This document shows positions 31,424-43,167 of a stretch of 64,000 nucleotides of DNA, one piece after another. Numbering within the stretch: the first letter of the stretch is position 1; every line of letters starts with the position of its first letter. This DNA comes from Helianthus annuus (lineage: Eukaryota; Streptophyta; Magnoliopsida; Asterales; Asteraceae). Under the pieces are notes generated by a model. It saw nothing but the letters and a program-made list of their open reading frames with translations, searched no databases and was not told the origin of the DNA. Made by a program: the position numbers and the translations under genes. The stretch lies in assembly GCF_002127325.2 (NCBI RefSeq), contig NC_035437.2, positions 159,323,097 through 159,387,096 of the forward strand, written 5' to 3'.

Positions 31424-32568
31424 TCCTCCCCTCCTTGTTTTAAATCTCGTCCTCGAGATTTGGGTTACGATGTCTCCTCTAGAGTTATGTCACGTCTTAG
31501 TCAATAAGAACAGTATTAAGGTAAATGACACAGAATCAAGACATATTCAAATTTTGTGGATACGAGTTTTACAATAAATAGGACTCAATGGTTCAACTGA
31601 ATTACTAAAAAAAATCGATGTCAAACGAACGAGATGAATGATTTAATTTCCAAGATGACTAGGTTCAAGCCAAAAGAGATATTTGATCAATAGACGTCCA
31701 AATCGAATGTTTACAAGTTGTGAATGACTTTTAGAATCAATAGAATTCATTGTCAAAGGAAAAATTACTTTAGTTGTCAATTAAGGAAGACTCAGAATCA
31801 ACAATCTGAAATAGAAGCACGAAAATGATTTGTCAACTATTAAACCATGATATGAGAAAAATCAATGTGTTGACATTTATTGAATTGCAAGGATACACCG
31901 AAATACAACAGAGTTTAGTGTATCATTGTCTTAATACATAATTGCGTTAAGACTTTTTTTTCAATGATGAGTCAAACGAAAGACAAATGTGGTTTTGAAT
32001 GATTCGTATGATTGTGATTAGCCCAAGTTACAAGTTTATACCGACACCGCAAGGTGTCGTAATGATTGAAATAGTTCAATAATTACGGTGATCGAACAAA
32101 TTCACCATGTAATCAACTGAAAGCTTTAATGAAGTAAATTTGGATATTCATTTCGAATAGGATTTTCAATTGATGATGAAAAGACCAAATGAATATCATA
32201 GAATTTTCGATCAATGATCAATGATGAAAGAAACTTTAGAGATACACCGGAATATGATATGAATTTGTGTACTCTTATCTTAACACATAATAGTATTAAG
32301 ACTGTTTAAGATAAAGAACTAACAGAAATTAAATAAATAAATTCGTACATCAGGTGTGAAAATAAGATTAGCGCAAGCTTCAAAATAAAGAAAACGCCAC
32401 CACAGAGTGTCGTAACCAATTAAATGATTCAATGAAAGTGAATACCAAATAAGTCTGTTATGGTTCAGAATAGATGAAGTACTTGACAAAATGCATTTAT
32501 TTATAAACTTTTATTTGTACTAGGGTTAAATAATAACTTAACTTAGATATTAGATATCAGCGATTACG
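31424..32568 (-). other. 3' internal region of unit 2
   Basis: Non-coding sequence upstream of the polypurine tract, with loosely repeated segments such as GATACACCG..TCTTAA.ACATAAT..GTTAAG at about 31,893-31,950 and 32,240-32,300. No pol domain is visible in either strand. Confidence 0.7.
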
Positions 32569-33062
32569 TCTGGAATCATTTCTGCTTCTTGCGTAGTAAG
32601 TACGAATGCTTGCGCGTTCTTCTTAGCTCCGTCTGTTGCTTTTGTCTTGTTTGTCGAGTGCTTTGGTCAGTTTCAGGCAATATCGTTTGATGTGTCCTCT
32701 TTCTCCGCAATTGAAACAGGTATTAGTTGTCCTTCTACACTCTTCCTCTATATGCCTCAGCGATTACGTCTGGAATAAACCCATGTTTTACAAAGGTAGC
32801 TTTTAATATGGGATAAACCTGAATACATAAAATGATAATTCTTAATTTAATAAAATGAGCCACTGCTGTAAGTCTTGTTGGTGCCATATCCAACTCTTAC
32901 TCCAATCTACTTGAAATTACCTGAAACGCGTTTTAAAAAGGTTTTGTCAGCAGGAAATACTGAGTGAGTTCATTCATTTTTATAAAATGACCCTTAGTTA
33001 TAAATTACAACATAAGAGCGATTACGATGGCTTTTATCTTTATTTTTATCTGGCGCCGTGTC
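32569..33062 (-). pseudogene. gag 3' fragment plus misplaced LTR piece
   Basis: Positions 32,569-32,757 encode the last knuckle (CFNCGERGHIKRYC) and the natural continuation toward the protease region (NAQAFVLTTQEAEMIPDV). At 32,757 the string CAGCGATTACGTCTGGAAT repeats one at 32,558, and the sequence jumps to LTR sequence (32,776-33,062), which then fuses to gag 2. The pattern suggests template switching or end joining. Confidence 0.7.
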
Positions 33063-34130
33063 AGTTTCGGGCAATATCGTTTGATGTGTCCTCTTTCTCC
33101 GCAATTGAAACAGGTATTAGTTGTCCATCTACACTCTTCCTCTATATGCCCGGTCATCTTGCAGAAGTCACAATAGGGTGTCTCCTAAAACGACATCTTC
33201 CTGAATGCTTTTTGTTACAATTTCTGCAGGCAGGTTGCTCCAATGACAGTTCAGTTCTTTTTTTTTCTTGAATTCTTGGGAAACTTTCCGGGCCAACTCT
33301 TTTTTCTTGTTTTCTTCTCTTGTGCGGATTAGTCCATCTGTCAGGATGTTAGCTAGTTCAACTGTTTCTTCAATAGTCTGTGGTCTAGTGGCCTTAACCA
33401 TGTCTCGGATTTCGCTAACTAATCCCCAAATATAACGAGAAATTAGTACGGGTTCTGGCGAAGCCAGAGTTGGTACCATTCTTGCATATTCGAAGAACGT
33501 TGTCGTATACTCCCGACAATTCACATCTATCATTTTATGATTTAGGAACTCGTTAGCCATTCGTTCCTTTTCATAAGAAGGACAAAATTTCCTTTCTGTC
33601 ATTTCCTTGAATTTTTCCCAGTTCATGGCATAAGCCATGTTACTTCCTTTTGCCTGAAGAATTGTATTCCACCATTCTAAGGCTTCTTCCTTAAAGAGGT
33701 TGGAAGCATACATCACCTTGTCTTCTTCGGTACATTTGCTGATCTTAAGAACAACTTCCGTCTTTTCCAACCATCGCAGAGCAGCCGTGGCTCCTTCACT
33801 GACTGCGAACTTAGTTGGTTTACAAGCTAGAAATTCTTTGTAGGTACACCCGAGAGTCATAACCTTCATTTTCTTGGGAAATGGGGCTTTGATAATATCA
33901 TCATTGCCTCCATTGACACTATGGCTAAAACTTTCATCACGAGTATACTTGCTACTCACAACTTTGGTGGGTTCTACGGAGTTTTTAACAGCTTTAATTA
34001 TTAAAGGTATAGCATTAGCTATTCCTTGGGCTATTATATTTTCTATAGCATTTTTATCCAAAGGATTTTCATTATTAGCATGAACTTCTGGATTATGTGA
34101 TACTTCATTCGACATCTGAATGGCAAACAT
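33063..34130 (-). pseudogene. gag 2 of the TR-GAG-like element
   Basis: Same protein as gag 1, with an intact N-terminus (ATG at 34,130, MFAIQMSNEV). A shorter poly-A run (nine instead of ten bases, about 33,258-33,266) shifts the frame just before the zinc knuckles, and one further base is missing near 33,180. Its 3' junction with LTR sequence at about 33,062 is identical to that of gag 1. Confidence 0.85.
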
Positions 34131-34349
34131 TTTCAATTATTAATATCACAGAATAATTAAAACAAAACAATACTTCCAGGAATCATATGTGCATATCTAC
34201 ATATATATATATATATATATATTCATATATTTAAATCTACAAAAATAACACATATGTTACTTTGTATTAATTTCCTAACTTTATTGTTTAAGTTTAGGTA
34301 TTAAAAGAACACCTAAATAGCTTAAACAAGTGACTCTGATACCACCTTC

Positions 34350-36944
34350 TGTCACGACCCCCGACCCCACCCTGGACGGAATCGGGAGCCGCAAACAGCT
34401 AAGTGGTACCGGTGGTAATTTTTGAAAAGTAGTGCAGCGGAAATTTCATCAGAACCGTGAGTTAGGAAAAATATAAGAGTTTAGAAACACCGGATTTTAT
34501 TTATTAAATAGATGGGAATAAACCCATGTTTTACAAAGGTAGCTTTTAATATGGGATAAACACGAATACATAAAATGATAATTCTTAATTTAATAAAACG
34601 AGCCACTTCTGTAAGTCTTGTTGGTGCCGTATCCAACTCTTACTCCAATCTACTTGTAATTACCTGAAACGCGTTTTAAAAAAGTTTTGTCACAGGAAAT
34701 ACTGAGTGAGTTCATTCATTTTTATAAAATGACCCTTAGTTATAAATTACAACATAAGAGCGATTACGATGGCTTTTATCTTTATTTTTATCTGGCGCCG
34801 TGTCACCGCCTGGTGACGATGGTCATACCACTATTGGGTCCTTTCACCTTAGTAGTGATGATTATCACTATTAGGATTTATTAGCCTAACCGTGAGAAAT
34901 TAGTAATTTGCACAATACCCCACTAGCCAGTGATTCAAGATAACCACGACTTAATCCCTGTAATTATAACTTTTGAAAGTAATTGGAGTATTGTAAAGCA
35001 TTGTTGATAAAAAGAGAATGACTCACATTATAAGCATGCAGTATTGATTTAACAAGCTTCCTGATTCAAATTCTTCTGAGAACTAGCATCTACTTTGATT
35101 GTAAGTGTATGGGGTAAAGTTTAGCCTACTGATAAGCCTGATAACCTAATTTAAACAATAATGCACACGAAACTAGGTAAATAACTGAATACAACTTTTA
35201 CGATAAGCTCACGAGATTAAAATCCTCACAACGAATGACAAAGTGCGATACTGAAACATCCAGCGGATTCGCAACGAATGACAGAGTATAGCCCGAGTTC
35301 GGGCGACACTCAAACATCCTGTCGGAATCACGACGAATGACAAAGTATAACCCGGGTTTGGGCAGCACTTAAACATTCATCGGATAGTTTCAATCGATCG
35401 GACATTGAATCGTAGCAGCGATTGAGTTAATACCCTGTATCGTAGCAGCGCCTCGCTATATTAAAAGTAAATTTCGAATTTGAGCAGCCAAACTTCGTTT
35501 TTGAGTTTTGGTTTCGACATCAGAGGAATGCTCGTAGCCTGTCCTATTTATAGCAGAAATTTGGGTCTCATGCGGCCCGCGTGAGCCCTTGCTTGATCCT
35601 TACGCGGCCCGCGTAGCCGCCTAGTCTACGCGTAGGGTTGCTGGGTCATCAGTAGGTGTGCCACGTGGATAACACGTAGCCCCGGATGCTTATCCGGTCA
35701 ACTCTCAAGTTGACACGCCCCGCGTAAGGGCCTTCTTGTGCTTTACGCGACCCGCGAGAGGGTCAAAAGTATCATTTTTCTTGATTTTTGATATGGATTA
35801 GAGTTTTGGGGGTCTGGGCTTTCACTAATGGATCAATTTGGGACATTTTTTAATAAAATTATATCACAAAAAGGGAATAAAATGGTGAGAAAAGAGAATG
35901 GACTCACTTTGTAACTTTTGGGTTCAACTAGAAAACCTCCTGGTATAAATCTTGGGTATAATTTCTGAGCTATTAAAAATATATAATGCACTCGTGGTAA
36001 GTATAGTACCCCTAATTCAACCTTGTCCCTATGTCACGAGACAGAACCCTAACGAACTTAGTCAGGCAGAGCCTTGACATGCGTTATGAGGCTCAGATTC
36101 ATCGGAAAGGGTAGCGGTGATCGGGAGTTAAAACACTTAAAACGGGACAGTGCTTTGGAGTATTATATGTATAATACTTAAGAAAAATAGATATATAAAA
36201 GGGACAGAAAGATGGCGATAGGGAAGAAAAGGAATTAGTAGAGGGAATTGTGAAATGGTCATCTCTATTTATAGTACTTTCAAATTTCTTGGAGTGTAAG
36301 TTTGCATGGGATGCTTTTTGATTTGAAGTCTTACACGTACACACCTACGTGTGTTTTGAATTTAATGTAGGTTAAGATTATTTTATTTTTATAATTATAA
36401 TTCACACCTACGTGTATTGAATGTATGTTAAGATTTTTTTCTTTTTCTTTTTATTATTATTATTTTATTTTTATAATTATAACTAATTCAGCTGCTTCAC
36501 TCATTTGGCGTTTATAACTTCTAAAATATGACGTTTTATACAACAATGAATATGTCATTAGAACGAGAATATTGGTATCTACATTTCGAACCAAGTTTCA
36601 TTAAAAACGGTGTAAGTTCAAATATAATGTATTTTTATAATTTAATTATTAAACGGTTCCTAGGTTCGTCTAGGTAATTCATATTTCTAACAGTCAACTT
36701 ACCCGTACTCTACCAGTCTACCCATTTAATAATATAAGTTTTTATATACTTTATTTTAATATAGAAATAGAAATTTCACACATATATAAGCCAATTAATT
36801 AGTATAACATTCCTACCAAATATATATAAAACAGTTTTTAAAACTATATGGGTTGAATAATTATTTTAAAAATAAAACTAGTTACTAGTGGTTAATAAAT
36901 TTAAACAACTTATAACTCTTATATGAAAAAATGGAAACGTTACA
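34350..36944 (-). repeat. Right LTR, 2.6 kb
   Basis: Begins TGTCACG and ends GTTACA on the plus strand; PBS (GGTATCAGAGTCAC on the minus strand) at about 34,332-34,348. It is the longest of the three LTRs and retains 34,688-35,155, missing from the central LTR. TTTGA follows directly. Confidence 0.88.
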
Positions 36945-36949
36945 TTTGA

Positions 36950-38104
36950 ATCTATTAATTCGTAATGGTAATTGAAAATTTGACTTATGAACAATTATGG
37001 AACTTCATTTGTTAAAACAGATTCATGAATTGGGTTATGTTATGATTTTTATATATCATGCTTGTATTTAAGTTTATGATAACAGATTCATGAATTGGGT
37101 TATGTTGTGGAACGTCATGAGTATATGGGAAGCTTTTCTCGATTTCCTTGGAAGGTACGTACTCCCAGACATTCGATTTATGCATCAATTGTGCTTCTAT
37201 TTTGTTTTAATTTGGATGTCTGGCTGTATAGGGCTGATTTCTTCTTCTATTTTGCGTTTGATTGATTTTGGACAAGAGGCAGAAGAAGACCCTGAACAAC
37301 TCTTAAGAAGATGGTATGGTAACTCCGTTGGTTCTCTCATCTCTGTAGATGTTGTCAAGCACGAGGGTTTGAGAACTCTTTGTGGCTCAAAATGGGTTGG
37401 ATTGGGTTGACCCGCCATAAGTTTTTCCCCTTTCTATTTTATAACTAAGACAAAGCCATAAAGAGGCAAAAACTTAAAGTTGTGTCTGATTTAATGAACT
37501 GATTTGTAAAAATTGTAATTTCGGCAAAGGTGATGAATTGATTGGCGAAAAATCAGATTCTAGTCAAGACTAGGGTTCCGACGAATACTTCGATAAGGCT
37601 GTCAGTTGCATGGTTCTATTTTTGTTTACATTGGTAACGTCAATGATGTTTGGCTTCTGCTTCAGTGCCTCGCAATTACTCTGGCTACGAGCTTGGGCGC
37701 AACAAAGGTGATAGAGACATTAGGGTCTTCCTATAGGATAATGGTGGTGGCCTTATTAGAATAAGCTTTGTATTTACCCCTTATAATAATCTGATATGCT
37801 GATTAAAATAATTAAGAAATCTTTATACATCAGAATAAGCTTTGAGTAATTTTTGACCCTTTTGAACCATTAGACCTGCTATGGCCACTTTCTCTTTCAA
37901 CTATTTTGTTTTAATTTTATCAGTTTGATCTATTAGAAATAACCTAAAATAACCCATTAATTTGTGTATGTTTAAATGCAACCTTTAGAAATCACCATCT
38001 ATGCATATGGGACCGTGTGTTTATGTATGTATACAAAGGGATTGTGTGTGTATCATAAAGAATTTATCATGAATCCTGTCTTTTTTTTTTTTGCAATTTT
38101 GCAG
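36950..38104 (+). other. Possible captured host-gene DNA, mostly unassigned
   Basis: Less AT-rich patches with an open frame (37,090-37,410; segment EAEEDPEQLLRRWYGNSVGS) and a possible exon near 37,620-37,735, but I recognise no family. It precedes the pyrophosphatase exon and continues the leader-like sequence interrupted by the LTR array. Confidence 0.35.
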
Positions 38105-38169
38105 GTGATTGAAATTAGCAAGGGGAGCAAGGTAAAGTACGAAGTTGACAAGAAAACATGACAAACAAG
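38105..38169 (+). pseudogene. Soluble inorganic pyrophosphatase exon fragment
   Basis: After a pyrimidine tract and TTGCAG, a 65-bp exon encodes VIEISKGSKVKYEVDKKT, a strongly conserved segment of plant soluble (family I) inorganic pyrophosphatases, then TGA, and ends at a GTAAAT donor. Family proteins continue with a Gly-Leu-Ile-Lys-type segment where this copy has a stop. No other exon of the enzyme was recognised, so this is an orphan, probably captured, exon. Confidence 0.8.
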
Positions 38170-38423
38170 GTAAATATAAAAATGGTTATTAGTGATGCAG
38201 TTCCGCGTGCAATCAAATGGCTCAAAAGCGTAATGATTAATCAAAGACGATAAACGAACCGAAAGGTTCAAGAACAACGTTCTTTTCTATTAAAATTCAA
38301 TCAAAAACTAAATAACAATAAACACTAGCTCCAATCATAATGTAACTAGGAAACAAATACGATAAAATAGGAAATTGAAATCTAAATAAATAATAAAAAT
38401 AAATATGAATATAATTTGCATCA

Positions 38424-39098
38424 TTCTCCCTATCTTCGAGAAAAACTCGTCCTCGAGTTTTGTTTTTGAACCAAAGCCATCTGGATCAAAAGGAACATCA
38501 ACCCGGTTTTGAATTATTATTGTGACGACCCGATTAAACAGTCCAACTTCTTTGATCATCTTGCCCGACTCTAGACTTGTACCACCCGGGTCAAATGCAA
38601 CATTACACCAACTCATGTTCACAATCGACACTTTACTAGAGTCTGCTATGTTTTGCCGATTATTGTTGCATATAAAAGGCACACAATCCCCTAGTTTCTT
38701 TGTATTATTTCCATTAGCTAGCAAGCCCACTTCCAACATAATTTTGCATGGTTCTCCAACTATTTTAGCATGTTCTTGTAGCCCACAATATATATCCATT
38801 TGATATGAAGCTTCCACGTTTTTCAAATTGGCATCCATACCATGACGTGGCCTATTAATATGCATGGAATGTACACCATCTTTATTTTCGGTATTATCCC
38901 GAACTGAGGAAAGATAAATCGGGTAATTGTCACAAAAATCAATATCTTTCATTTGAATTTTCAACTTATCTTGAGATGCCATAAATTTCTCATCAACAAT
39001 TTTTCTATTGGACCTCACCATTTGACTTTTCAAAATTATTTTTTGTTCACATGGATCTTCATCTTTTTTCGCGTAAGATATATCTCGCACAATCGAAA
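38424..39098 (-). pseudogene. C-terminal half of the small LTR element's ORF
   Basis: Continuous minus-strand frame beginning at the Helitron insertion (VRDISYAKKDEDPCEQ) and ending near the purine tract with DGFGSKTKLEDEFFSKIG. I recognise the style of acidic, repetitive retrotransposon-associated proteins in this plant group but no Pfam-like domain. The N-terminal half is at 42,496-43,167. Confidence 0.55.
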
Positions 39099-39119
39099 CT
39101 AGTTTAATACCCGTCCGGT

Positions 39120-39928
39120 GGACGGGTTGTTCCTTGTCATAGTCTCATAACTACACTTCCTTGTTTTTTAAAAGAAAAGATCCATGTTAAATATGATATT
39201 AAGGTGGGGTTTGGTTTTTAAATGTAATGATAATGGCAATGTGTACACAAAAGGAGAGAAGAAATAGGAAAAAAAATATTACTTACCACGTTTGTTTGTT
39301 ACCATCTCTGGATTGCCTATCCTCATCATGGTTACAAATATTGTTTTACTTACCACGTTTGTTTGTTAACAGCTCATTCACATAGACTATTGAGAGAGAT
39401 ATACCTCCTGGAGTTATTTTGTGAGGGCCTTTGCACTAAATCCTCATGAAGAAGAGGTGGCATACGGCCAGACCACAGATGCTCATAAAGTAACAACTTG
39501 TTCAAGATCCAAGCAATCACAGGTCGCCATGTGTCCCTTGATATTGCATCTGTCTGCTTTTCTGCTTTCTCCATAGTCTTATTGGCTGGTTTCTTCTATA
39601 AGATTATTTTCTGCATACTTAAATACAGAAAAAGGAATCCTAATTTGGTTTTAACTAAAAGATGGTTGTTTATAATACAATACAATTTAATCGTGCTTGT
39701 TTCTTTAAATACAAAAGAAGACATACTCTATGTTCATATATGATGAACGGTGTTCTTAACCTACAAATGCAGTTACAAAAAAATGTCTTGTTTACATTTC
39801 AAATGTCACAACGAATTGATTCAGTACAAACCCAATGACATGTATGCCAGTAACTCAAATGCCTTTCAGTACATTAATTCACATATATACCTATAAAGCT
39901 CGGATAAAGCAGATATAATCTAGTATAT
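39120..39928 (-). other. Helitron interior, unassigned possible exon
   Basis: A 66-codon frame at 39,374-39,574 on the minus strand (segment DTWRPVIAWILNKLLLYEHL) is the only long frame; I do not recognise it. TTACTTACCACGTTTGTTTG occurs twice (about 39,281 and 39,345). The rest looks like 3' flank of the diphosphatase copy. Confidence 0.35.
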
Positions 39929-40884
39929 TTAGTGGTTTAAAACCATTTCACTGCTAGCCATTCGATCAGTACCAATAAGCGATAGCCTATCTTCATAAAC
40001 ATCTATATATCCAAATGCATTCGTGCCAGGAGGACATGCCAGTGCTGCTTCAAGTACCCGATGATGTACCCCACAAGAGTCAAGAAAGTGTCCACCTTTA
40101 TGAGCATTGCCAGCTAAGCAAACCTTCACACAATCATACTGGTGTATCACATCCATAACTTCATCGTAATTCCATAAAAGTGCTTGTTTTGATGAAGCTC
40201 CGGGATCTAGGGGAATATGGCAGCATACAACAACTTTTTGATTGGATTTTGTCGCATCTTGGAGTGTTTTGTCTAGCCATTTCAACTGTTCTTTCCCAAC
40301 TCCCCCATTGAATTTCAGGAACCTTCTTTCAAAATCGACTAATCCATCTGGGCTATTCTTTTCCAAATTGGGGTTTTTCTCGTTAAGTAAGTTTATGGCA
40401 TCAATGGTGTGAGGATGATCATGAGGCCAACCAATTGCACTATTATCATAACCATCAAAAACAACAAATCTGTACTCTGGGATCGGAGAAAAGTCATAGT
40501 AAGCACGTTCAACATTAGGAAAAGTCATCAACGGGAGCAACTTGCTGCGGGGGAGATTATAGAGGCAGTGATTGCCAATCATATGATACACACGACCATT
40601 GAACTTATCAAATTCTTTAACTACTTTCTTGACAGCGTCTAAAGATTGGTCTTTGGGACAAAACCCATCAACAATGTCACCAAGTTCAGCGAAAAACTAA
40701 TATTTTGGTGATTATTCCAATTTTGTACTGCCTTTTGCAACACTAGAATGCTGTTTCTGTAATATCTAGGAACACCAAGAAACGAACGCCCATCAGGAAT
40801 ATCAGCATACTGGACATCTGTGATAACCCCAAATGAGAAAAGAGGCTGATTCCCTTGTGATACCAATCCATTTGGGTAGCTCAT
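39929..40884 (-). pseudogene. Mn-dependent ADP-ribose/CDP-alcohol diphosphatase-like, broken
   Basis: From ATG at 40,884 the sequence reads the N-terminus of this calcineurin-like metallophosphatase family, with the metal motif in GVITDVQYADIPDGRSF. A single-base change in the T run near 40,695 shifts the frame just before the ELGDIVDGF motif. Reading resumes in the next frame through MIGNHCLYNLPR and VVCCHIPLDPG to the end at 39,929. The C-terminal metal motif reads GNAHKGG where the family usually has GHDHKGG, so a metal-binding His and Asp are also lost. The family hydrolyses ADP-ribose, cyclic ADP-ribose and CDP-choline. It is intronless here and sits inside a Helitron. Confidence 0.85.
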
Positions 40885-41018
40885 TGTTCTTTAACTATCC
40901 AATAAAAATTAAAACACATCAATGTAAGCATGGTAGTTACTAGTTAGTGATTAGCGGGTACCGTTAAGTTCATTTTGTTATAATATAGCTAGGGCTTCAT
41001 ATTAAATACAATAACTTA

Positions 41019-41363
41019 GGGTGTACGGTGTGGAAAGTGGTAAACCCACTTTACCGATTGGCAAACCAATGCCAACTTGTTTGCCGAACACCATTTGCCG
41101 AAAAGGGGGGTAAAATCGGTGAGTGGATACCGATTCGAGAAGAGGGAGGGATGTGAGAGAGAGGGTATTGTGGGGTGGGGTCCAATCCAATCTCAACCAA
41201 TCACACCTTTTTCCTTTTTTTTAAAAAAAAATAGTTTACCACTTCACCAAGTGTCTAAACCATTGCCACCATTTTGAGCATAGTTTACCACTTTGACATG
41301 GCACACTCTCATTGGTTGATTTTTTATTTTGCCACTCAAAGTGTTTAACCACTCCCTACACCC
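41019..41363. mobile_element. PIF/Harbinger MITE, 345 bp, with TTA duplications
   Basis: GGGTGTACGGTGTGG and CCACTCCCTACACCC are inverted ends, flanked by TTA at 41,016-41,018 and 41,364-41,366. It is inside the Helitron, which is inside the LTR element: three nested levels. Confidence 0.85.
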
Positions 41364-41366
41364 TTA

Positions 41367-42478
41367 ATCAAGGAAAACTTCTAGTGTAAAAGCAACTTTC
41401 AAGTGGTCATGAGTAAAGCTTTACAGATCACCATTATTCATATGAAAGCTACCTGATTCAGATCACTACAACTTATATCCCAAAAGTGATGATGTAACTT
41501 TAGAATCTAAATGGCCTATTAATTAGTTAATTATGTAGACAGACAGGCTCAGAGATCTGCTTACAAGTCCAGTGCGTGTAAATGCTGGATATTGAATTCA
41601 AAACGTAAGTAATGTAGGAGCTATTTCAAAAACAATGGCGTCTAATAATAGGGGCATACAGGCGGTACAAAAAAACAGGATGATTAAATTCAGATACATG
41701 ATGATTGCATAAACTAATTAATTAACTGAAAGTACAGTAATCGGATGAAAAAACTTACAATCAAATTGAAATACAGGAAGTCAAAGGAAGCGAGGGATCT
41801 GCGTATCAACTGAGAGAATCTTCAAGGGAGTCTTACGGATAACCTACAATTGTTAGAAAAATATGAAGCAAATCCAGATCACAGTATGATATTGGTTTGA
41901 GAAGCAATGAACAATCTGATGGCTTTAGTAATAAAGAAGACGCGAATTAAGGGGAAAAACCCTAAGACGAACCTCAAATATGCTCTGTGATGATGTGTTC
42001 ACAAATTCTTCTTCAATTGCAGTGGGGGAGAAACCATAAGAGATCAGAGAAGGTTGATTTGTGTATGTATGGCATAGAGAGCCGCGACATGTGGAAGGGG
42101 ATCCAGAGAAATAGAGAAACCTTGATAACCGATGCAAAATAGGAAAGAGCGAGGCTTGATGATGCTGGGTAGAGGAGGATTTATAGTGGGTGACCTGGGG
42201 CGGTTGGGGAGGAGAAAGCGGGAAACGTGGGTGGGGAGGACGGAAACCGCCTGAAACCTCATGATTTGAGGAGAGAGATTGTAGAACTGCCATTTCAAGG
42301 ACTTTCAATGGCTAGTTACAATTAATGGTGATTTGGGGAGAACATGGGTAGGAAAATGTGGAGGCCCAGGAAACTACTTTGAACTGTCATTAGAGAAGTT
42401 ATTTTTATGAGTTTAAGTGGCTGAGATTTAATCTCAGCCAAATCCAATGGTGGATATTGATTTGAGTGTTGGTTAGAC
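41367..42478 (-). other. Probable captured promoter/leader of the diphosphatase copy
   Basis: Contains no convincing protein. A minus-strand frame from 42,308 (127 codons, Ser/Pro/His-rich) overlaps sequence resembling a TATA and leader region, followed by possible 5' UTR exons near 41,780-41,850. Its position directly upstream in the same strand suggests it was captured with the gene. Confidence 0.4.
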
Positions 42479-42495
42479 TTAATGGGTTCCATAGA

Positions 42496-43167
42496 TATAT
42501 ATAATTTTATTCTTTTCCATATTTTCAAATTGCAAATTTGAAGGAGATATGGTAATGTGATGGCTAAAATTCAAACCTCCCAAACTTACTTGTGAGATCT
42601 TTGGGTCATCCAAGGAAAGTGGTTGACCACTGTTAGCCACAATATCATCATCGGTGGTCACCGTAGCACCACCTTTTGTAGCCACGACATCCTTCAAAAA
42701 TCCAATAAGGTTACCTGAAGAAATCTTTGAATATTTCTGCACTTGACGCTTAGCATCACAATCAAAATTCTGTTTATTTATAACATCTTCATCATCTTGC
42801 ACAATAATTCCGTTAAGAAGCGTTTTCACCAACAAACATTCTTCTTCATCGAAATCATATTCATCAAACACGGGTGACACATTATAGATAGGGTCGCCTT
42901 CGAAAGGATCCTCCTCTTCCCTGGTTGAATCGTCCCAGACAAATCCTCCCAGTTCAGTTTCCTCCCAAGTCAACCATGATGCCTCAAGATCTCGGACCCG
43001 TTGCTTAAGTCGTCGGATCTCATGTTGTAACTCGAGGTCTCGAACTCGTCGACGAAGTCTTCTGATCTCAAAATTCCATGGATCAACACCAACTCTTCCT
43101 CTTGTGTTCGTAGAATCGCCGACCGAGGCAACGTCAAAGATAGTCCCGACTCACATGCTCGTGGAGA
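42496..43167 (-). pseudogene. N-terminal half of the small LTR element's ORF
   Basis: The frame contains an Arg-rich heptad-like stretch (RRLRRRVRDLELQHEIRRLK), then acidic segments (DEYDFDEEE, QDDEDV), and ends at the Helitron insertion in KIIYI. No in-frame ATG was seen at the start; a TGA lies just upstream. It joins the C-terminal half at 39,098 in frame. Arg-rich coiled-coil N-termini of this kind precede gag in some Ty3/gypsy elements (recollection, not tested). Confidence 0.55.

Larger units (their letters stand above)
27526..36944 (-). mobile_element. Non-autonomous gag-only LTR element, tandem LTR-gag-LTR-gag-LTR
   Basis: The whole 9.4-kb block is flanked by TTTGA at 27,521-27,525 and 36,945-36,949, so it entered as, or later recombined within, a single insertion. 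LTRs begin TGTAACG and end CGTGACA on the minus strand. The order on the plus strand is partial LTR, gag 1, PBS, full LTR, PPT and 3' internal region, gag fragments, gag 2, PBS, full LTR. No protease, RT, RNase H or integrase was found. This fits the described class of terminal-repeat elements carrying only gag (TR-GAG). Confidence 0.85.
39099..42495 (-). mobile_element. Helitron (minus strand) carrying host-gene pieces
   Basis: 5' end TC at 42,495-42,494 after A; 3' end is hairpin CCCGTCCACCGGACGGG, TATTAAA, CTAG at 39,102-39,099 before T. Removing it restores a continuous reading frame across the host LTR element's ORF, which fixes both ends to the base. It lacks Rep/helicase. Cargo: a diphosphatase pseudogene (39,929-40,884), its probable leader (to about 42,300), and unassigned sequence at 39,120-39,760. 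Confidence 0.85.
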
